From Hymenobacter plasmatis (GTDB lineage: Bacteria > Bacteroidota > Bacteroidia > Cytophagales > Hymenobacteraceae), in contig NZ_JAJFAW010000017.1 of assembly GCF_020711255.1 (NCBI RefSeq), forward strand, positions 1 to 64,000: DNA of 64,000 nt. Direction: 5' to 3'. The notes under the pieces were generated by a model. That model ran no database searches. It saw nothing but the letters and a program-made list of their open reading frames with translations, and was not told the DNA's origin. Made by a program: the position numbers and the translations under genes. The stretch's first letter is position 1; each line of letters opens with the position of its first letter. Of the stretch, positions 33,553 through 42,625 are shown piece by piece.

Positions 33553-35544
33553 GGGCTTTGGCATCGGGGCTTCTTCCACTTTATCTACTTTGTTTTTGGC
33601 AGCGGGCAGGCTCACCGTGACGTTGGTGCCCGCGCCGGGCCGGCTCTGAATGACCAGCGTGCCGCCGTGCCGGTGCACGAAGGCCCGGGACAGGGCCAGC
33701 CCCAGGCCCAGGCCGGTGGCGTGCGGCGTGGCCGTGGGCTCGGGCAGCGCCGGGCCGCTCATGAGGGCCGCTACGGTGGCCGCGCTCATGCCCGGGCCGG
33801 TATCGGTGCAGCTCAGCAGCACCATTTGGGGGTCGTCGGGGTCGGGCGCAGCTTCCAGGTGCACGTGTCCGCCGGCGGGCATAAACTTCAGGGCGTTGCC
33901 CACCAGGTTGCGCAGAATGGTGCGGGCCATGTTGCGGTCGGCCATCAGGCGCAGGCCGGCCGGGGCCGACATGGTGATGTGCTGCCAGCTGGCCGAAGCC
34001 GTGGTTTGGTATAGGGCCTGGCACTCGGCAAACAGCTCCGACACCGGCAACGGCATGGGGCGGCAGTCCAGCTCGCCGGTCTGGCTCACGGCCCAGTTCA
34101 GCACGTTATCGAGCAGGTGGTTGAGGCTGTCGGCGGCTTGGCGCACCAGCGCCGGCAAGCGCGCTAGGCCGGCTTGGTCGTTTTGGGCAATGTAGGAATC
34201 GATGAGGCTGGTAACGCCCGCAAAGGCCGTGACGGGGCCGCGCAGGTCGTGGGCCACAATGGCGTAGAGCTTGTCTTTGGAAGCGGCCACGCTGTGCAGC
34301 TCCAGCGACGTTTTTTTCAGGTCCCGGTTTTTGGCTGCCAGGGCCGAACGGTTGCGGCGCAGCTTGCGGTAGAGGTACACCGAAACCAGCAGGCCGATGG
34401 CCAGCAGCACCACCACGGCCCCCAGAATGCGGCTGTGCCACACTTGCTCGTCGTGCTGCTGGGTGAGCAGGAGCAGGCGCCGGGCCCGTTCCTGGGCTTC
34501 GTAGTTGACTTGGGCCGCCGCCAGGGTCTGGATGGTCTGGCGGTTGTTGATGGTGTCGTTCAGCTGCACGTAGCGCCGATTCCACTCGTAGGCCTGCTGG
34601 TAGTTTTTCTGCTCCGCCGCCTCGGCCGACAACACACTATAAGCATCGAGCACCCGCTCCAGATAGCCGCATTGGCGGGCTAGCTTCAGGGCTTCGCGCA
34701 AGGCCGCATCGGCGCGGTCCGGCTCTTGGTTCTGCACATAATACAAGGCAAACATTACCAGCTGGTTGGCTTGGTTGCGCACGGCGTGCTGCCGCCGGCT
34801 GATGGCCAGGGCCTGCGTGAGCAAGCGCTTCACCCGCGGCAGGTTGCCCACCTGCATCTGGTAGTTGGCCAGGCTGGAGAGGTAGTTCGACTGCGACGTG
34901 GAATCGCCTTCGCGCCGGGCCAGGGCCAGGGCCAACGAATCGAAATGCATGGCCTGCGGGTACTGCTCGCGCAAAAAGAACAGGTTGCCCACGTGGCCCA
35001 GCAGCTTCATGCGGGTGCGCGGCGTCACTTCGGGCCGCGAAACAAGCTGCAACGCCTGCTGGTAGTGCCGCCAAGCCGAAGTAGAGTCTCGCCGCTCGTG
35101 GTATATACTGCCCTGCGCCGTATACGTGTGGGCCAGGGCATCCACATCTTTCAGCCGGCGGGCAATGGTTTGGGCTTCGGAGAGCAGGGTCAGGGCTTCC
35201 GGGCCATTGGAGAGGTTGGCGTAGCAGCTGGCCAGGCACAGCAGGCTCTGCATCAGCCCCCGCCCTTGCCCTTCGGCCGGCAGGGTGCGCGCCAGGGCCA
35301 CCGCCGCTTCGCCAAACGGCAGGGCGCGGGCGGGCTGCTCGTTGTCCAACAGGCAGCACAGGCGGTTCAGCAAGCGGAGGCGGGTGGTATCCGCCGGGTG
35401 GGCAGCCAACTGCCGACGAATGGCTTCGGTACCATCCGGCACGGGCTGCGCCGCCACCGCCCAACCCGGAGACAATAACAGCAATAGCCCAAAGGCCATC
35501 TGCCATATCCTCAAAAAGCTGGGCCTCTTAATCATTAGCTGCAT
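33532..35544 (-). CDS. TPR-containing membrane sensor histidine kinase
   Basis: A 670-residue kinase. Signal peptide/anchor MQLMIKRPSFLRIWQMAFGL is followed by a periplasmic region of tetratricopeptide repeats (about 45-360, e.g. AWRHYQQALQLVSR, AYEWNRRYVQLNDTIN), a membrane helix (ILGAVVVLLAIGLLVSVYLY, about 390), a HisKA domain with catalytic His in AIVAHDLRGPVTAFAG, and HATPase_c with NLVGNALKFMP (N box), DTGPGM (G1) and GLGLGLALSR (G2). There is no receiver domain and no regulator next to it. The start at 35544 is chosen because the promoter element at 35554-35561 lies inside the longer reading (35580). Confidence 0.92.
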   Translation of the reverse strand: MQLMIKRPSFLRIWQMAFGLLLLLSPGWAVAAQPVPDGTEAIRRQLAAHPADTTRLRLLNRLCCLLDNEQPARALPFGEAAVALARTLPAEGQGRGLMQSLLCLASCYANLSNGPEALTLLSEAQTIARRLKDVDALAHTYTAQGSIYHERRDSTSAWRHYQQALQLVSRPEVTPRTRMKLLGHVGNLFFLREQYPQAMHFDSLALALARREGDSTSQSNYLSSLANYQMQVGNLPRVKRLLTQALAISRRQHAVRNQANQLVMFALYYVQNQEPDRADAALREALKLARQCGYLERVLDAYSVLSAEAAEQKNYQQAYEWNRRYVQLNDTINNRQTIQTLAAAQVNYEAQERARRLLLLTQQHDEQVWHSRILGAVVVLLAIGLLVSVYLYRKLRRNRSALAAKNRDLKKTSLELHSVAASKDKLYAIVAHDLRGPVTAFAGVTSLIDSYIAQNDQAGLARLPALVRQAADSLNHLLDNVLNWAVSQTGELDCRPMPLPVSELFAECQALYQTTASASWQHITMSAPAGLRLMADRNMARTILRNLVGNALKFMPAGGHVHLEAAPDPDDPQMVLLSCTDTGPGMSAATVAALMSGPALPEPTATPHATGLGLGLALSRAFVHRHGGTLVIQSRPGAGTNVTVSLPAAKNKVDKVEEAPMPKPKKSPSF

Positions 35545-35553
35545 AGTGCTAGC

Positions 35554-35561
35554 CAAAGATA
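35554..35561 (-). promoter_or_regulatory. Predicted -7 element of the kinase gene
   Basis: TATCTTTG on the minus strand, perfect TAnnTTTG, nine bases before the ATG at 35544, giving a leader of only a few bases. Confidence 0.5.
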
Positions 35562-35661
35562 AGCACAAGGCAGCTAACATTCATGCTTAAATACTATTCC
35601 AAATAAACGACCTTACGGGCGGAAACCGGGAGCATTTTCGCCAAATCGGCGTAAGCAGCAC

Positions 35662-36090
35662 TCAGTTGTTTATTTTCGACACGCGCTGCTGATGCCGCCC
35701 GCCTTCAAAATCGGTTTTGAGAAAGGCTGATACAATTTCCTGGGCTTGCTCGTCGCTCACGTAGCGGGCCGGCACGCACAGCACGTTGGCGTTGTTGTGC
35801 TGCCGCGCCAGCGAGGCTAACTCGGGCAGCCAGGCAATGGCGGCGCGTACGCCGGCGTGCTTATTGGCCGTGATGGCGACGCCATTGGCCGAGCCACAGA
35901 GCAGAATTCCCTGGGGGTATTCGCCGGCCGCCACCGCCTCCGATAGTGGATGAGCAACGTCGGGGTAGTCCATCGAATCGGGGGAGTGGGTGCCGAAATC
36001 CTGAATTTCGTAGCCTTGGCCGCTCAGCCAAGTGCGGAGCATTTCCTTTTGAGCAAAGCCAGCGTGGTCGGACCCGAGTGCGATTTTCAT
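35662..36090 (-). CDS. rpiB: Ribose-5-phosphate isomerase B
   Basis: Interconverts ribose 5-phosphate and ribulose 5-phosphate in the pentose phosphate pathway. The 142-residue protein begins MKIALGSDHAGFAQKEMLRT with the substrate-binding Asp-His (DHAG), has LLCGSANGVAITANKHAGVR (active-site Cys in CGSANG, where most members have CGTGxG) and RQHNNANVLCVPAR with the ring-opening His. Length is typical of RpiB/LacAB. Start 36090 is the conserved one. It lies downstream of tatC on the same strand (78 bases), so may be cotranscribed. Confidence 0.95.
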   Translation of the reverse strand: MKIALGSDHAGFAQKEMLRTWLSGQGYEIQDFGTHSPDSMDYPDVAHPLSEAVAAGEYPQGILLCGSANGVAITANKHAGVRAAIAWLPELASLARQHNNANVLCVPARYVSDEQAQEIVSAFLKTDFEGGRHQQRVSKINN

Positions 36091-36168
36091 GGTTCTATGG
36101 GCGATAAAGTGACGAGGCAAGGGAACGCGGAAGGCCGGGCTGCCGCCTGAGCCGGCCGCCCCGCGCGC

Positions 36169-37023
36169 TTACTCTTGTTTCAGCTTGGCGTTGAGGCGGG
36201 CGGTGTCGCCGCGGCGCACCACGCGGGCAATGTGAATGCTGAGCTCGTAGAGCAGCAAGATGGGGATGGTGACAATAATCTGGGCCGAGATATCGGGCGG
36301 GGTGATAACGGCGGCGATAATGAGAATAACCACAATGGCGTGCTTGCGGTACACCTGCATAATCTCGGCCGATACCAGCCCGGCTTTCGCCAGAAAAAAC
36401 ACTATCATCGGCAGCTCAAACACGAAGGCACATGAGATGCTCATGGTGGTGAGTGTGCTCAGGTAGCTCTGCATATCAATTTGGTTCTCAATGGTGGGGT
36501 CCACCACGTAGCCCGCCAAGAAGTTGATGCTCAGGGGCGCGGCAATGTAGTAGCCAAACAGCAGGCCCAGCATAAACAGCACCGACACGAAGAACACCGC
36601 CCCGCGCGAGTTCTGCCGCTCGTGCGGGTACAGGCCGGGCTTCACAAAACGCCAGATTTCCCAGAACAGGTACGGGAAGGCCAGCACAATGCCCACCATA
36701 AACGAGGTGCTGATGTGCATGGTGAGCTGCCCGCTCATTTCGCGGTTCTGAATCACAAATCCGATTTTATCGATGCACAAATCCGGGGCGTGCACCCACT
36801 GGCCAAACTTGCAGAACATGCGATACGTCCAGAAATCGGGCCGCGAGGGGCCCAGAATCAGGTCGTGGAACAGGAAGTCTTTGGCGAAAAAAGCACCGGT
36901 AGCAAACACTACTACCGAAATAGCCGCCCGGATGATGTGCCAACGCAACGCCTCCAGGTGGTCGATGAAGGACATTTCGTGCTGTTCGCCCAGCGGTTTT
37001 TGTTGTTGCGGTTGAGGTTGCAC
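36169..37023 (-). CDS. tatC: Twin-arginine translocase subunit TatC (GTG start proposed)
   Basis: Core receptor of the Tat system for exporting folded proteins. The conserved start EMSFIDHLEALRWHIIRAAI precedes six membrane helices (about 35-55, 110-135, 150-180, 195-215 and two C-terminal). Conserved Glu and Phe in MSFIDHLEALR bind Tat signal peptides. I propose GTG at 37023 (M-QPQPQQQKPLGEQH-EMSF, 284 residues), because Bacteroidota TatC have a short polar extension before EMSF; an ATG at 36975 would begin within the conserved motif. The 37122 ATG is rejected since the intervening sequence is the palindrome 37034-37145. TatA/B genes are not in the window. Confidence 0.93.
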   Translation of the reverse strand: MQPQPQQQKPLGEQHEMSFIDHLEALRWHIIRAAISVVVFATGAFFAKDFLFHDLILGPSRPDFWTYRMFCKFGQWVHAPDLCIDKIGFVIQNREMSGQLTMHISTSFMVGIVLAFPYLFWEIWRFVKPGLYPHERQNSRGAVFFVSVLFMLGLLFGYYIAAPLSINFLAGYVVDPTIENQIDMQSYLSTLTTMSISCAFVFELPMIVFFLAKAGLVSAEIMQVYRKHAIVVILIIAAVITPPDISAQIIVTIPILLLYELSIHIARVVRRGDTARLNAKLKQE

Positions 37024-37033
37024 GGAAGAGTGA

Positions 37034-37145
37034 CTGAGTGAGGGAGTGACTGAGTGAATGACGGAGAGCAAGAGAAAGAACAGCGGGAATGGGGCTACAG
37101 TTGAAGCCCCTGCCCCCTCCATTCATTTAGTCACCCTTCACTCAG
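37034..37145. repeat. Palindromic element D between glyA and tatC
   Basis: Left part GAGTGACTGAGTGAGGG is a tandem of GAGTGACT-like units (37028-37066) and the right part CTCCATTCATTTAGTCACCC (37116-37145) is its imperfect complement (about 22 of 29 positions), loop about 50 bases. Units of seven to eight bases are reminiscent of the (GAATGAG) arms at 45168. Confidence 0.72.
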
Positions 37146-37152
37146 GCACCGA

Positions 37153-38445
37153 TTAAGCAAAAAGCGGGTAGTCCTGCAGCCAGGTATTCACCCGCTGCCG
37201 CACCTGCCCAATGCGGGTGTCGTTGTCGTGGTGGGTCAGGGTTTCGTCAATCAGCTCCACAATGCGAACCATGTCGGTTTCGCCCAGTCCCCGGGTAGTT
37301 ACGGCGGCCGAGCCGATGCGGATGCCGCTGGTCACAAACGGCGACTTGTCGTCGAACGGCACCATGTTTTTGTTGATGGTGATGTCGGCGCGCACCAGCG
37401 TGTTTTCGGCCAGCTTGCCGCTGATGCCTTTCGAGCGTAGGTCAATCAGCATGAGGTGGTTGTCGGTACCACCCGAAATAATGTCGTAGCCCAAGCCCAT
37501 GAAGCTGGACGCCAGCACCTGGGCATTGCGGGCCACCTGCTGGGTGTAGGTCTTGAAATCGTCGTTCAGCGCCTCGCCAAACGCCACCGCTTTGGCGGCG
37601 ATGACGTGCTCGAGCGGCCCACCCTGGGTGCCGGGGAATACGGCGCCATCGAGCACCGCCGACATGGGCCGGGTTTCGCCTTTGGGCGTTTTCAGGCCGA
37701 AGGGATTCTCAAAGTCTTTGCCCAGCATGATGAGGCCACCGCGGGGGCCGCGCAGGGTTTTGTGGGTGGTGGTGGTCACGATGTGGCAGTGCTCAAACGG
37801 CGAGTTGAGCAGGCCCTTGGCAATCAGGGCCGAGGGGTGCGAGATGTCGGCCAGTAGTAGCGCGCCCACTTCATCGGCGGCTTCACGCAGGGCGGCGTAG
37901 TTCCAGTCGCGGGAATAGGCCGAGGCCCCGCAGATTATCATCTTGGGCCGCTCGCGGCGGGCAATGTCCTTGATTTTCGACCAGTCGATGAGGCCGGTCT
38001 CGCGTTCCACGCCGTAGAAACTGGGCTGGTAGAGCTTGCCCGAGAAGTTCACGGGCGAGCCGTGGGTGAGGTGGCCGCCATGGCTCAGGTCGAAGCCCAG
38101 GATTTTGTCGCCGGGCTGCAGGCAGGCCAGCATCACGGCCGCGTTGGCCTGCGCGCCGGAGTGGGGCTGCACGTTGGCCCAAGCCACGCCGAACAGCTCT
38201 TTCACGCGGTCGATGGCCAGCTGCTCCACCTGGTCCACAATTTCGCATCCCCCGTAGTAGCGCTTGCCGGGCAGACCCTCGGCGTACTTGTTGGTGAGCA
38301 CGGAGCCTTGGGCGGCCATTACCTGTTCCGAAACGTAGTTCTCGGAGGCAATGAGCTCGAGGCCGTGGGTTTGGCGGGTTTTCTCCTGCGCGATGAGGTC
38401 GAAAACGGCGGTGTCGAGAAGGCGGGCGGGGGCGGCTGTTTGCAT
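37153..38445 (-). CDS. glyA: Serine hydroxymethyltransferase
   Basis: PLP enzyme interconverting serine and glycine with tetrahydrofolate, main one-carbon source. The 430-residue protein has [20 protein letters not shown] at the start (typical SHMT N-terminus), [45 protein letters not shown] D-ISH, and the PLP lysine in [16 protein letters not shown]. The C-terminal [18 protein letters not shown] and [20 protein letters not shown] close the canonical pattern. A perfect TACCTTTG element five bases upstream of the ATG (38451-38458) gives a nearly leaderless message. Downstream on the same strand come element D, tatC and rpiB. Confidence 0.98.
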   Translation of the reverse strand: MQTAAPARLLDTAVFDLIAQEKTRQTHGLELIASENYVSEQVMAAQGSVLTNKYAEGLPGKRYYGGCEIVDQVEQLAIDRVKELFGVAWANVQPHSGAQANAAVMLACLQPGDKILGFDLSHGGHLTHGSPVNFSGKLYQPSFYGVERETGLIDWSKIKDIARRERPKMIICGASAYSRDWNYAALREAADEVGALLLADISHPSALIAKGLLNSPFEHCHIVTTTTHKTLRGPRGGLIMLGKDFENPFGLKTPKGETRPMSAVLDGAVFPGTQGGPLEHVIAAKAVAFGEALNDDFKTYTQQVARNAQVLASSFMGLGYDIISGGTDNHLMLIDLRSKGISGKLAENTLVRADITINKNMVPFDDKSPFVTSGIRIGSAAVTTRGLGETDMVRIVELIDETLTHHDNDTRIGQVRQRVNTWLQDYPLFA

Positions 38446-38450
38446 AAAGC

Positions 38451-38458
38451 CAAAGGTA
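38451..38458 (-). promoter_or_regulatory. Predicted -7 element of glyA
   Basis: TACCTTTG on the minus strand (perfect TAnnTTTG), with only five bases before the ATG at 38445. Transcription would begin at or within a base or two of the start codon. Confidence 0.55.
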
Positions 38459-38494
38459 AGACGCGCCGGGGGATGCGGCTATTTGGTGGATTGG

Positions 38495-38558
38495 GGAATT
38501 AGCAGATTGCCGGTTATGGCTTCGGCCCGTCCCGAAAATAACCTCATCTGCTATTTCC
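38495..38558. repeat. Imperfect palindrome in the glyA/sigma divergent spacer
   Basis: GGAATTAGCAGATTGCCGGT (38495-38514) and its imperfect complement around 38537-38558 (AATAACCTCATCTGCTATTTCC) flank a 22-base loop. It lies upstream of both divergent genes, where a regulator-binding site or a stem would be expected. Which of the two it serves cannot be told. Confidence 0.5.
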
Positions 38559-38591
38559 GTTGTTACTTGCCAGTGCCTTAGTTATTCAGTC

Positions 38592-39080
38592 ATGTCTGCG
38601 CCTCTCGCCGAAACCCTTACCCAGCTGCGCGTCGGCAATCAGAAGTTCCTGATTGACTTTTACCAGAGCAGCCGGCACCTGTTTGCCCGCTGGGCCCAGC
38701 GCCAGCTCCGGCTAGCCCCGCCGCAGGCCCACGAGCTGCTGCAAGACACCCTGCTCGACTTCTACGACCAGGTAGCCGACGGCCGCCTCACGCTGATGCC
38801 CGCCGACCTGCGGGCCCACGTCTACGGCATGGCCCGGCTGCGCCTGGCGGCGCACGTGCCCGCCCACCAGCCCCTGCCGGCCGCCGAAGCCAGCCGCCGC
38901 CAGCGCCTGCTGGCCCAGTTCAGCCAGCTCGGCGCTGATTGCCAGCAAGTGCTGACTTACTTTTACTTCCGTGGCTACCATTTCGAAATGATGGGGGGCA
39001 AAATGGGCTACGCGAATGCTACCGTGGCCCGCATCCAGAAAAGCGCGTGCCTGCGCAAACTTTACGAGCTGTTGAAATGA
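38592..39080 (+). CDS. Sigma-70-family (ECF-like) RNA polymerase sigma factor
   Basis: A 162-residue protein with sigma region 2 at about 15-75 (IDFYQSSRHLFARWAQRQLR, LAPPQAHELLQDTLLDFYDQ) and region 4 at about 110-155 (RQRLLAQFSQLGADCQQVLT, FYFRGYHFEMMGGKMGYANA, RIQKSACLRKLYELLK). Region 4 shows the FxGxxxxEIA-type turn as YHFEMMGGKMGYANA, somewhat degenerate. Its stop codon overlaps the ATG of the next gene (ATGA at 39077-39080), a strong sign of translational coupling with a cognate anti-sigma factor. Confidence 0.87.
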   Translation: MSAPLAETLTQLRVGNQKFLIDFYQSSRHLFARWAQRQLRLAPPQAHELLQDTLLDFYDQVADGRLTLMPADLRAHVYGMARLRLAAHVPAHQPLPAAEASRRQRLLAQFSQLGADCQQVLTYFYFRGYHFEMMGGKMGYANATVARIQKSACLRKLYELLK

Positions 39081-39889
39081 GTCTACCGACTCCGTCTCCC
39101 GACCTGCGCCCTTATTTCGATGAGCTGGAACGCTTCGCCGACGGGCAAATGCTGCCGGAAGAGCAGGAAGCTTTTGAGATGCGGCTGGAGCAGGACGAGG
39201 CCCTGGCCGACGCCCACGCTGCCTACGAGCAGCTAACCGCCGACCTGCGGTGGGCTGCCGGCCACGACACCCTGCGCCTGCGCCTGCAGGCCCTCGACGA
39301 ACGCATGAACCAGCGCGGCGATGCCTTGGAGCGCGCCCACCGCCTGGTGCAGCGCCGGCAGCGCCGCTGGGCCGTGCTGGGCACCGTGGGGCTGGTGCTC
39401 TTGCTGAGTGCCGGCATAGCCGCCTGGTACTTCAGCCGGCCCGACCCCGCCCGGCCCGCGCGCAACTGGGAGGCCTACTACCAACCCGACCCCGGCCTCA
39501 CCGTCACCACGGGGCTGCTGCATACCCGCCCCCTGCTCAGCGAGGCTCTTGACCAGTACCAGGCCGGCCACTATCCGGCGGCCCTGCACTCGCTCGGCCG
39601 CGTGTCGCCGGCCAAAGTCGGGGCCGATACGCTGCTGTATTTGCGGGGACTCATCCTCCTGCGCGAAGGCCAGGGCAATGCGGCTCAACTCTACCTCCGC
39701 CGCGTGAGCGAGGAAGGCCGCGGCGAGCTGGCGCGCCGCGCCCGCTACCACCTGGGCATGGCTTACTGGCAAGCCCAGGAACGGGCGCAGGCCTTGGCTG
39801 CCCTTCGCGCTGTGGCCGCCGATTCCCTCAGCCCTTACCGCGCCTCGGCGCAGCAGGTAGTGGCCGCCCGGGTATTGGAAAAAGAGTAG
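39077..39889 (+). CDS. Anti-sigma-like membrane protein with TPR C-terminus
   Basis: A 270-residue protein. N-terminal cytoplasmic part MSLPTPSPDLRPYFDELERF ... LEQDEALADAHAAYEQLTAD (about 1-90, acidic, like anti-sigma domains) leads to a single membrane helix (WAVLGTVGLVLLLSAGIAAW, about 102-122), and the outer part has two or three tetratricopeptide-like helices (SEALDQYQAGHYPAALHSLG; HLGMAYWQAQERAQALAALR). The ATGA overlap with the sigma gene, the single-pass topology and the acidic N-terminus all point to a sigma-regulating role; the outer TPR part may bind a signal. This function is inferred. Confidence 0.75.
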   Translation: MSLPTPSPDLRPYFDELERFADGQMLPEEQEAFEMRLEQDEALADAHAAYEQLTADLRWAAGHDTLRLRLQALDERMNQRGDALERAHRLVQRRQRRWAVLGTVGLVLLLSAGIAAWYFSRPDPARPARNWEAYYQPDPGLTVTTGLLHTRPLLSEALDQYQAGHYPAALHSLGRVSPAKVGADTLLYLRGLILLREGQGNAAQLYLRRVSEEGRGELARRARYHLGMAYWQAQERAQALAALRAVAADSLSPYRASAQQVVAARVLEKE

Positions 39890-39984
39890 CCCGGCCTTTT
39901 CCGGGTCTTCTACCAAGGGCACATAATTAGGATACGTATTTCATGATGCGCTCTTTCGCCAAGCGGCAGTAAAGTCAGCCCAAT

Positions 39985-40020
39985 AAAAAAGCCCCGGCCG
40001 AATAACGGCGGGGCTTTTTT
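39985..40020. terminator. Bidirectional terminator between convergent genes
   Basis: AAAAAAGCCCCGGCCG (39985-40000) pairs with CGGCGGGGCTTTTTT (40006-40020), loop AATAA. It serves the plus-strand anti-sigma-like gene (stop 39889) and the minus-strand gene ending at 40055. Confidence 0.85.
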
Positions 40021-40054
40021 GCTGAGGATACGCAGGCGCCTGGGGCGCTGCGCT

Positions 40055-42625
40055 TTATTCTTTTACCACACGCTGGCGCAACACCTGGCCATTTATCGTA
40101 GCGGTGAGAATGTAGCTGCCGGCCGCGCAGGTGGGCTGCACCTGCCGCACGCCGCTGGCTACCTCCTGGCGCCATACCTCGCGGCCCATAATGTCGATGA
40201 GACGCAGGGTAGCGGAAGAGGCCGTTGGGCTGGTGAGGGCCACCGTGAAACCGGAGGCAAACTGAGTGGGATAAGCAGCAAACGAAGCCACTTGCGCATC
40301 AAAGTTCAGCAGCTGGGGCCCGTAGAAAGTGGCCGCTTCGTTTTGGTCCACCTGCCGCAGGCGATAGTATCGGGCCCCAACTTTGCCTTCAGCGGCATCC
40401 ACAAACCGGTAGCTCTGGGCGGAGCTGCTATTGCCATTGCCCGCAGCCTCAACAAACCCGATTTCCTTAAAGCTTTTGCCATCCAAGGACACTTCGATAC
40501 CGAAGCCGCGGTTGTTGTGCTCCGAAGCCGTGGCCCAGGTGAGCACGGCATTGCGGCCCTGGCGCTCTGCCTGGAAGGCCGTGAGGCCTACCGGCAGCGG
40601 GTTGGTCACGTCGCCCAGTGTCCAGCGGGAGAAGGTGGTGGTGCTTGCGTACGAGAGGTCATTCACTCCATTGAGCACCGCAGAGCCAGTGCTGAGGCTG
40701 CTCATGCCTTTGTTTTGCCAGGTAGTGCCACCATTAACCGACTTGAAGAACTGCAGGTTGGCGGGGGCAATACCATTTAGCTCATGGTCAAAATACTTAA
40801 AGGTCATGTTTACGCTTACGCCCGTGGTGGTTGCAGGAGCTATATCAAAGTAACGCAAGATGCCTTGGCGGCCACTCACCCCAATGGGAGCAGTGCCTGT
40901 TACACGTGTCACTTTGGTTGTGCCTGGTTGCGCGGAGCTTGGCAATAATTGCACCGATAAGCCAACGCCACCAAATTGTTCGGTGGTGTTACTATTTGGT
41001 GTACGTGTCGCTATTATAGTTCCCAGCACATAGCTGGATTCCGTTTCGGTGAGATTAGCAGACGTACCTAACTTAATACGGTAAGAAGGGCCCGTAGCAA
41101 GCACACCATTAATCATTTGAATGCCATTGAATACATCAGCATCATCCGTAAAGGTCATGGGACCGACACCGTTTACTTCCAGATTGAAGTACAGACCGCC
41201 ACTTACACTTTGCGGACCGGTACCCGTAAGCCTCACTTTGCCGGTCGAACAGCTGAATTGCCCGCTGTTCTGCATATTACCTTTGATTTCGATGTCGCCT
41301 AAGGTCTGGGCGAAAGTGCCACTGTTAATAAAATTACCGGTGATAAGCATATTACCTCCCGTATGATTGATAATACCAGCGTTATTCAGGTCGCCTGCTA
41401 CAGTTGTAAGGCCACTTTCTACAACCATCAATTGTTCGTTACTCACAGTGAAAGAATTTAACACAGTGGTAGCACGACTTACAAGATTATTGACACCACT
41501 TGTACCACTATTTTTCAGGAAGGATGCGGTATTCGCATTCAACTCGCAGCGGCCAGTAGATATTTCAAAGGCGGTGAGAGCGGCAGAGCTCGCAACGGTC
41601 AAGCTCACGTTGCTCACAGTGTTACTGGTTACAACGTTGGTCAGGGTGGTGCTGCTTCCGCAGTTCATTACAATGCCGCGAAAGTTTTGGGTACCTGTGT
41701 TTTCCCAGATACCACCTGATGCGCCAGCGGCTTTTCCACCGATGAAGTTACCGGTAATGGTCACGTCGTTGGCACCGCTGCCGGGGCGAAAGTCAATTCC
41801 GGTTTGAGCGGTGCTGGGGGGCGTTGACTGGTTGTTGTAAATGCTGTTGCCGCTTATAGTCCACCTGTCACCGTTACCCGTTGCCACTAGTACTGCCGTA
41901 CCAGTGAAATCAAATAGCTCGTTATCACTTAAAGTAAAGTCGTCATTGGCTCCCCTGCCCATATTGGCCGCGTACAATAGGTTAGTTGGTAATTGACTTG
42001 AGTTGGCATTGGCCACGAAGCTTTGGGTAAGCGTGTTGTTGTCATTGCCAGTAGTGATGCCATTGCCGATTTCTACAACTCCGCTGGTCGACGAGCTAGT
42101 TGAGCCCAACAATACGACTTCGCGAACTACGTTATGCGAAGCATCATCTTTGAATACGAGTGCGGGCAATGCTGGGTCCGACTGCCGAATGGTGAGCGCG
42201 CGAGTCCTACCAGCGGTTCCGTTATTACTGCTGTTGCCGTTCAGCGTGATATAAGTGCTTCCACTTCCAAACGTTACCGTTCCATTAATAGCCGTGGTGG
42301 TATTGGCTGCAGGACGAATGGTGAGGGTATTCACCGCAGAAGCTTTTTTGTCCAAGACTACATCTTCAGTGTAGCTATTATCTACCAACTGTAACTCATA
42401 ATCTTTATCGAGTATCGTTGGAATTGCTGTCAAAGCAGCCGCAATAGTGGGATAATTAGCTCCATTAGCTGTACCAACTTTGTAAGTCCTGCTCTGTGCG
42501 TGGCCGGCGAGCGGCGATAGCAAGCCGAGGAATAATCCCAGCAACTGCCAACGCTTCCGGGTCAATAGCGAAGCTGCTGGCAGCGACGCAAAAGCATTCA
42601 TAGGAGATGGTAAGATGTGTTTCAT
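40055..42625 (-). CDS. Large secreted protein with type IX secretion C-terminal domain
   Basis: An 856-residue exported protein. Start MKHILPSPMNAFASLPAASL (an ATG at residue 9 is an alternative) leads to a signal peptide ending PLAGHAQ. Residues 50-600 are Asn/Thr/Gly-rich beta-helix-like repeats (e.g. SGSTYITLNGNSSNNGTAGR) typical of parallel beta-helix surface proteins. Near the end, a PKD/FN3-like strand region (LNGVNDLSYASTTTFSRWTL; FQAERQGRNAVLTWATASEH) precedes the sorting domain LRLIDIMGREVWRQEVASGV ... GSYILTATINGQVLRQRVVK, a typical T9SS CTD. Base composition of the middle part is lower in GC than the window average. Function: adhesion or surface structure, unproven. Confidence 0.87.
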   Translation of the reverse strand: MKHILPSPMNAFASLPAASLLTRKRWQLLGLFLGLLSPLAGHAQSRTYKVGTANGANYPTIAAALTAIPTILDKDYELQLVDNSYTEDVVLDKKASAVNTLTIRPAANTTTAINGTVTFGSGSTYITLNGNSSNNGTAGRTRALTIRQSDPALPALVFKDDASHNVVREVVLLGSTSSSTSGVVEIGNGITTGNDNNTLTQSFVANANSSQLPTNLLYAANMGRGANDDFTLSDNELFDFTGTAVLVATGNGDRWTISGNSIYNNQSTPPSTAQTGIDFRPGSGANDVTITGNFIGGKAAGASGGIWENTGTQNFRGIVMNCGSSTTLTNVVTSNTVSNVSLTVASSAALTAFEISTGRCELNANTASFLKNSGTSGVNNLVSRATTVLNSFTVSNEQLMVVESGLTTVAGDLNNAGIINHTGGNMLITGNFINSGTFAQTLGDIEIKGNMQNSGQFSCSTGKVRLTGTGPQSVSGGLYFNLEVNGVGPMTFTDDADVFNGIQMINGVLATGPSYRIKLGTSANLTETESSYVLGTIIATRTPNSNTTEQFGGVGLSVQLLPSSAQPGTTKVTRVTGTAPIGVSGRQGILRYFDIAPATTTGVSVNMTFKYFDHELNGIAPANLQFFKSVNGGTTWQNKGMSSLSTGSAVLNGVNDLSYASTTTFSRWTLGDVTNPLPVGLTAFQAERQGRNAVLTWATASEHNNRGFGIEVSLDGKSFKEIGFVEAAGNGNSSSAQSYRFVDAAEGKVGARYYRLRQVDQNEAATFYGPQLLNFDAQVASFAAYPTQFASGFTVALTSPTASSATLRLIDIMGREVWRQEVASGVRQVQPTCAAGSYILTATINGQVLRQRVVKE

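Noticed and set aside
37024..37122. Extended N-terminus of TatC from ATG 37122
   Set aside because: The extra codons come from palindromic element D and would give a false signal-peptide-like stretch; conserved TatC begins near EMSFIDHLEALR.
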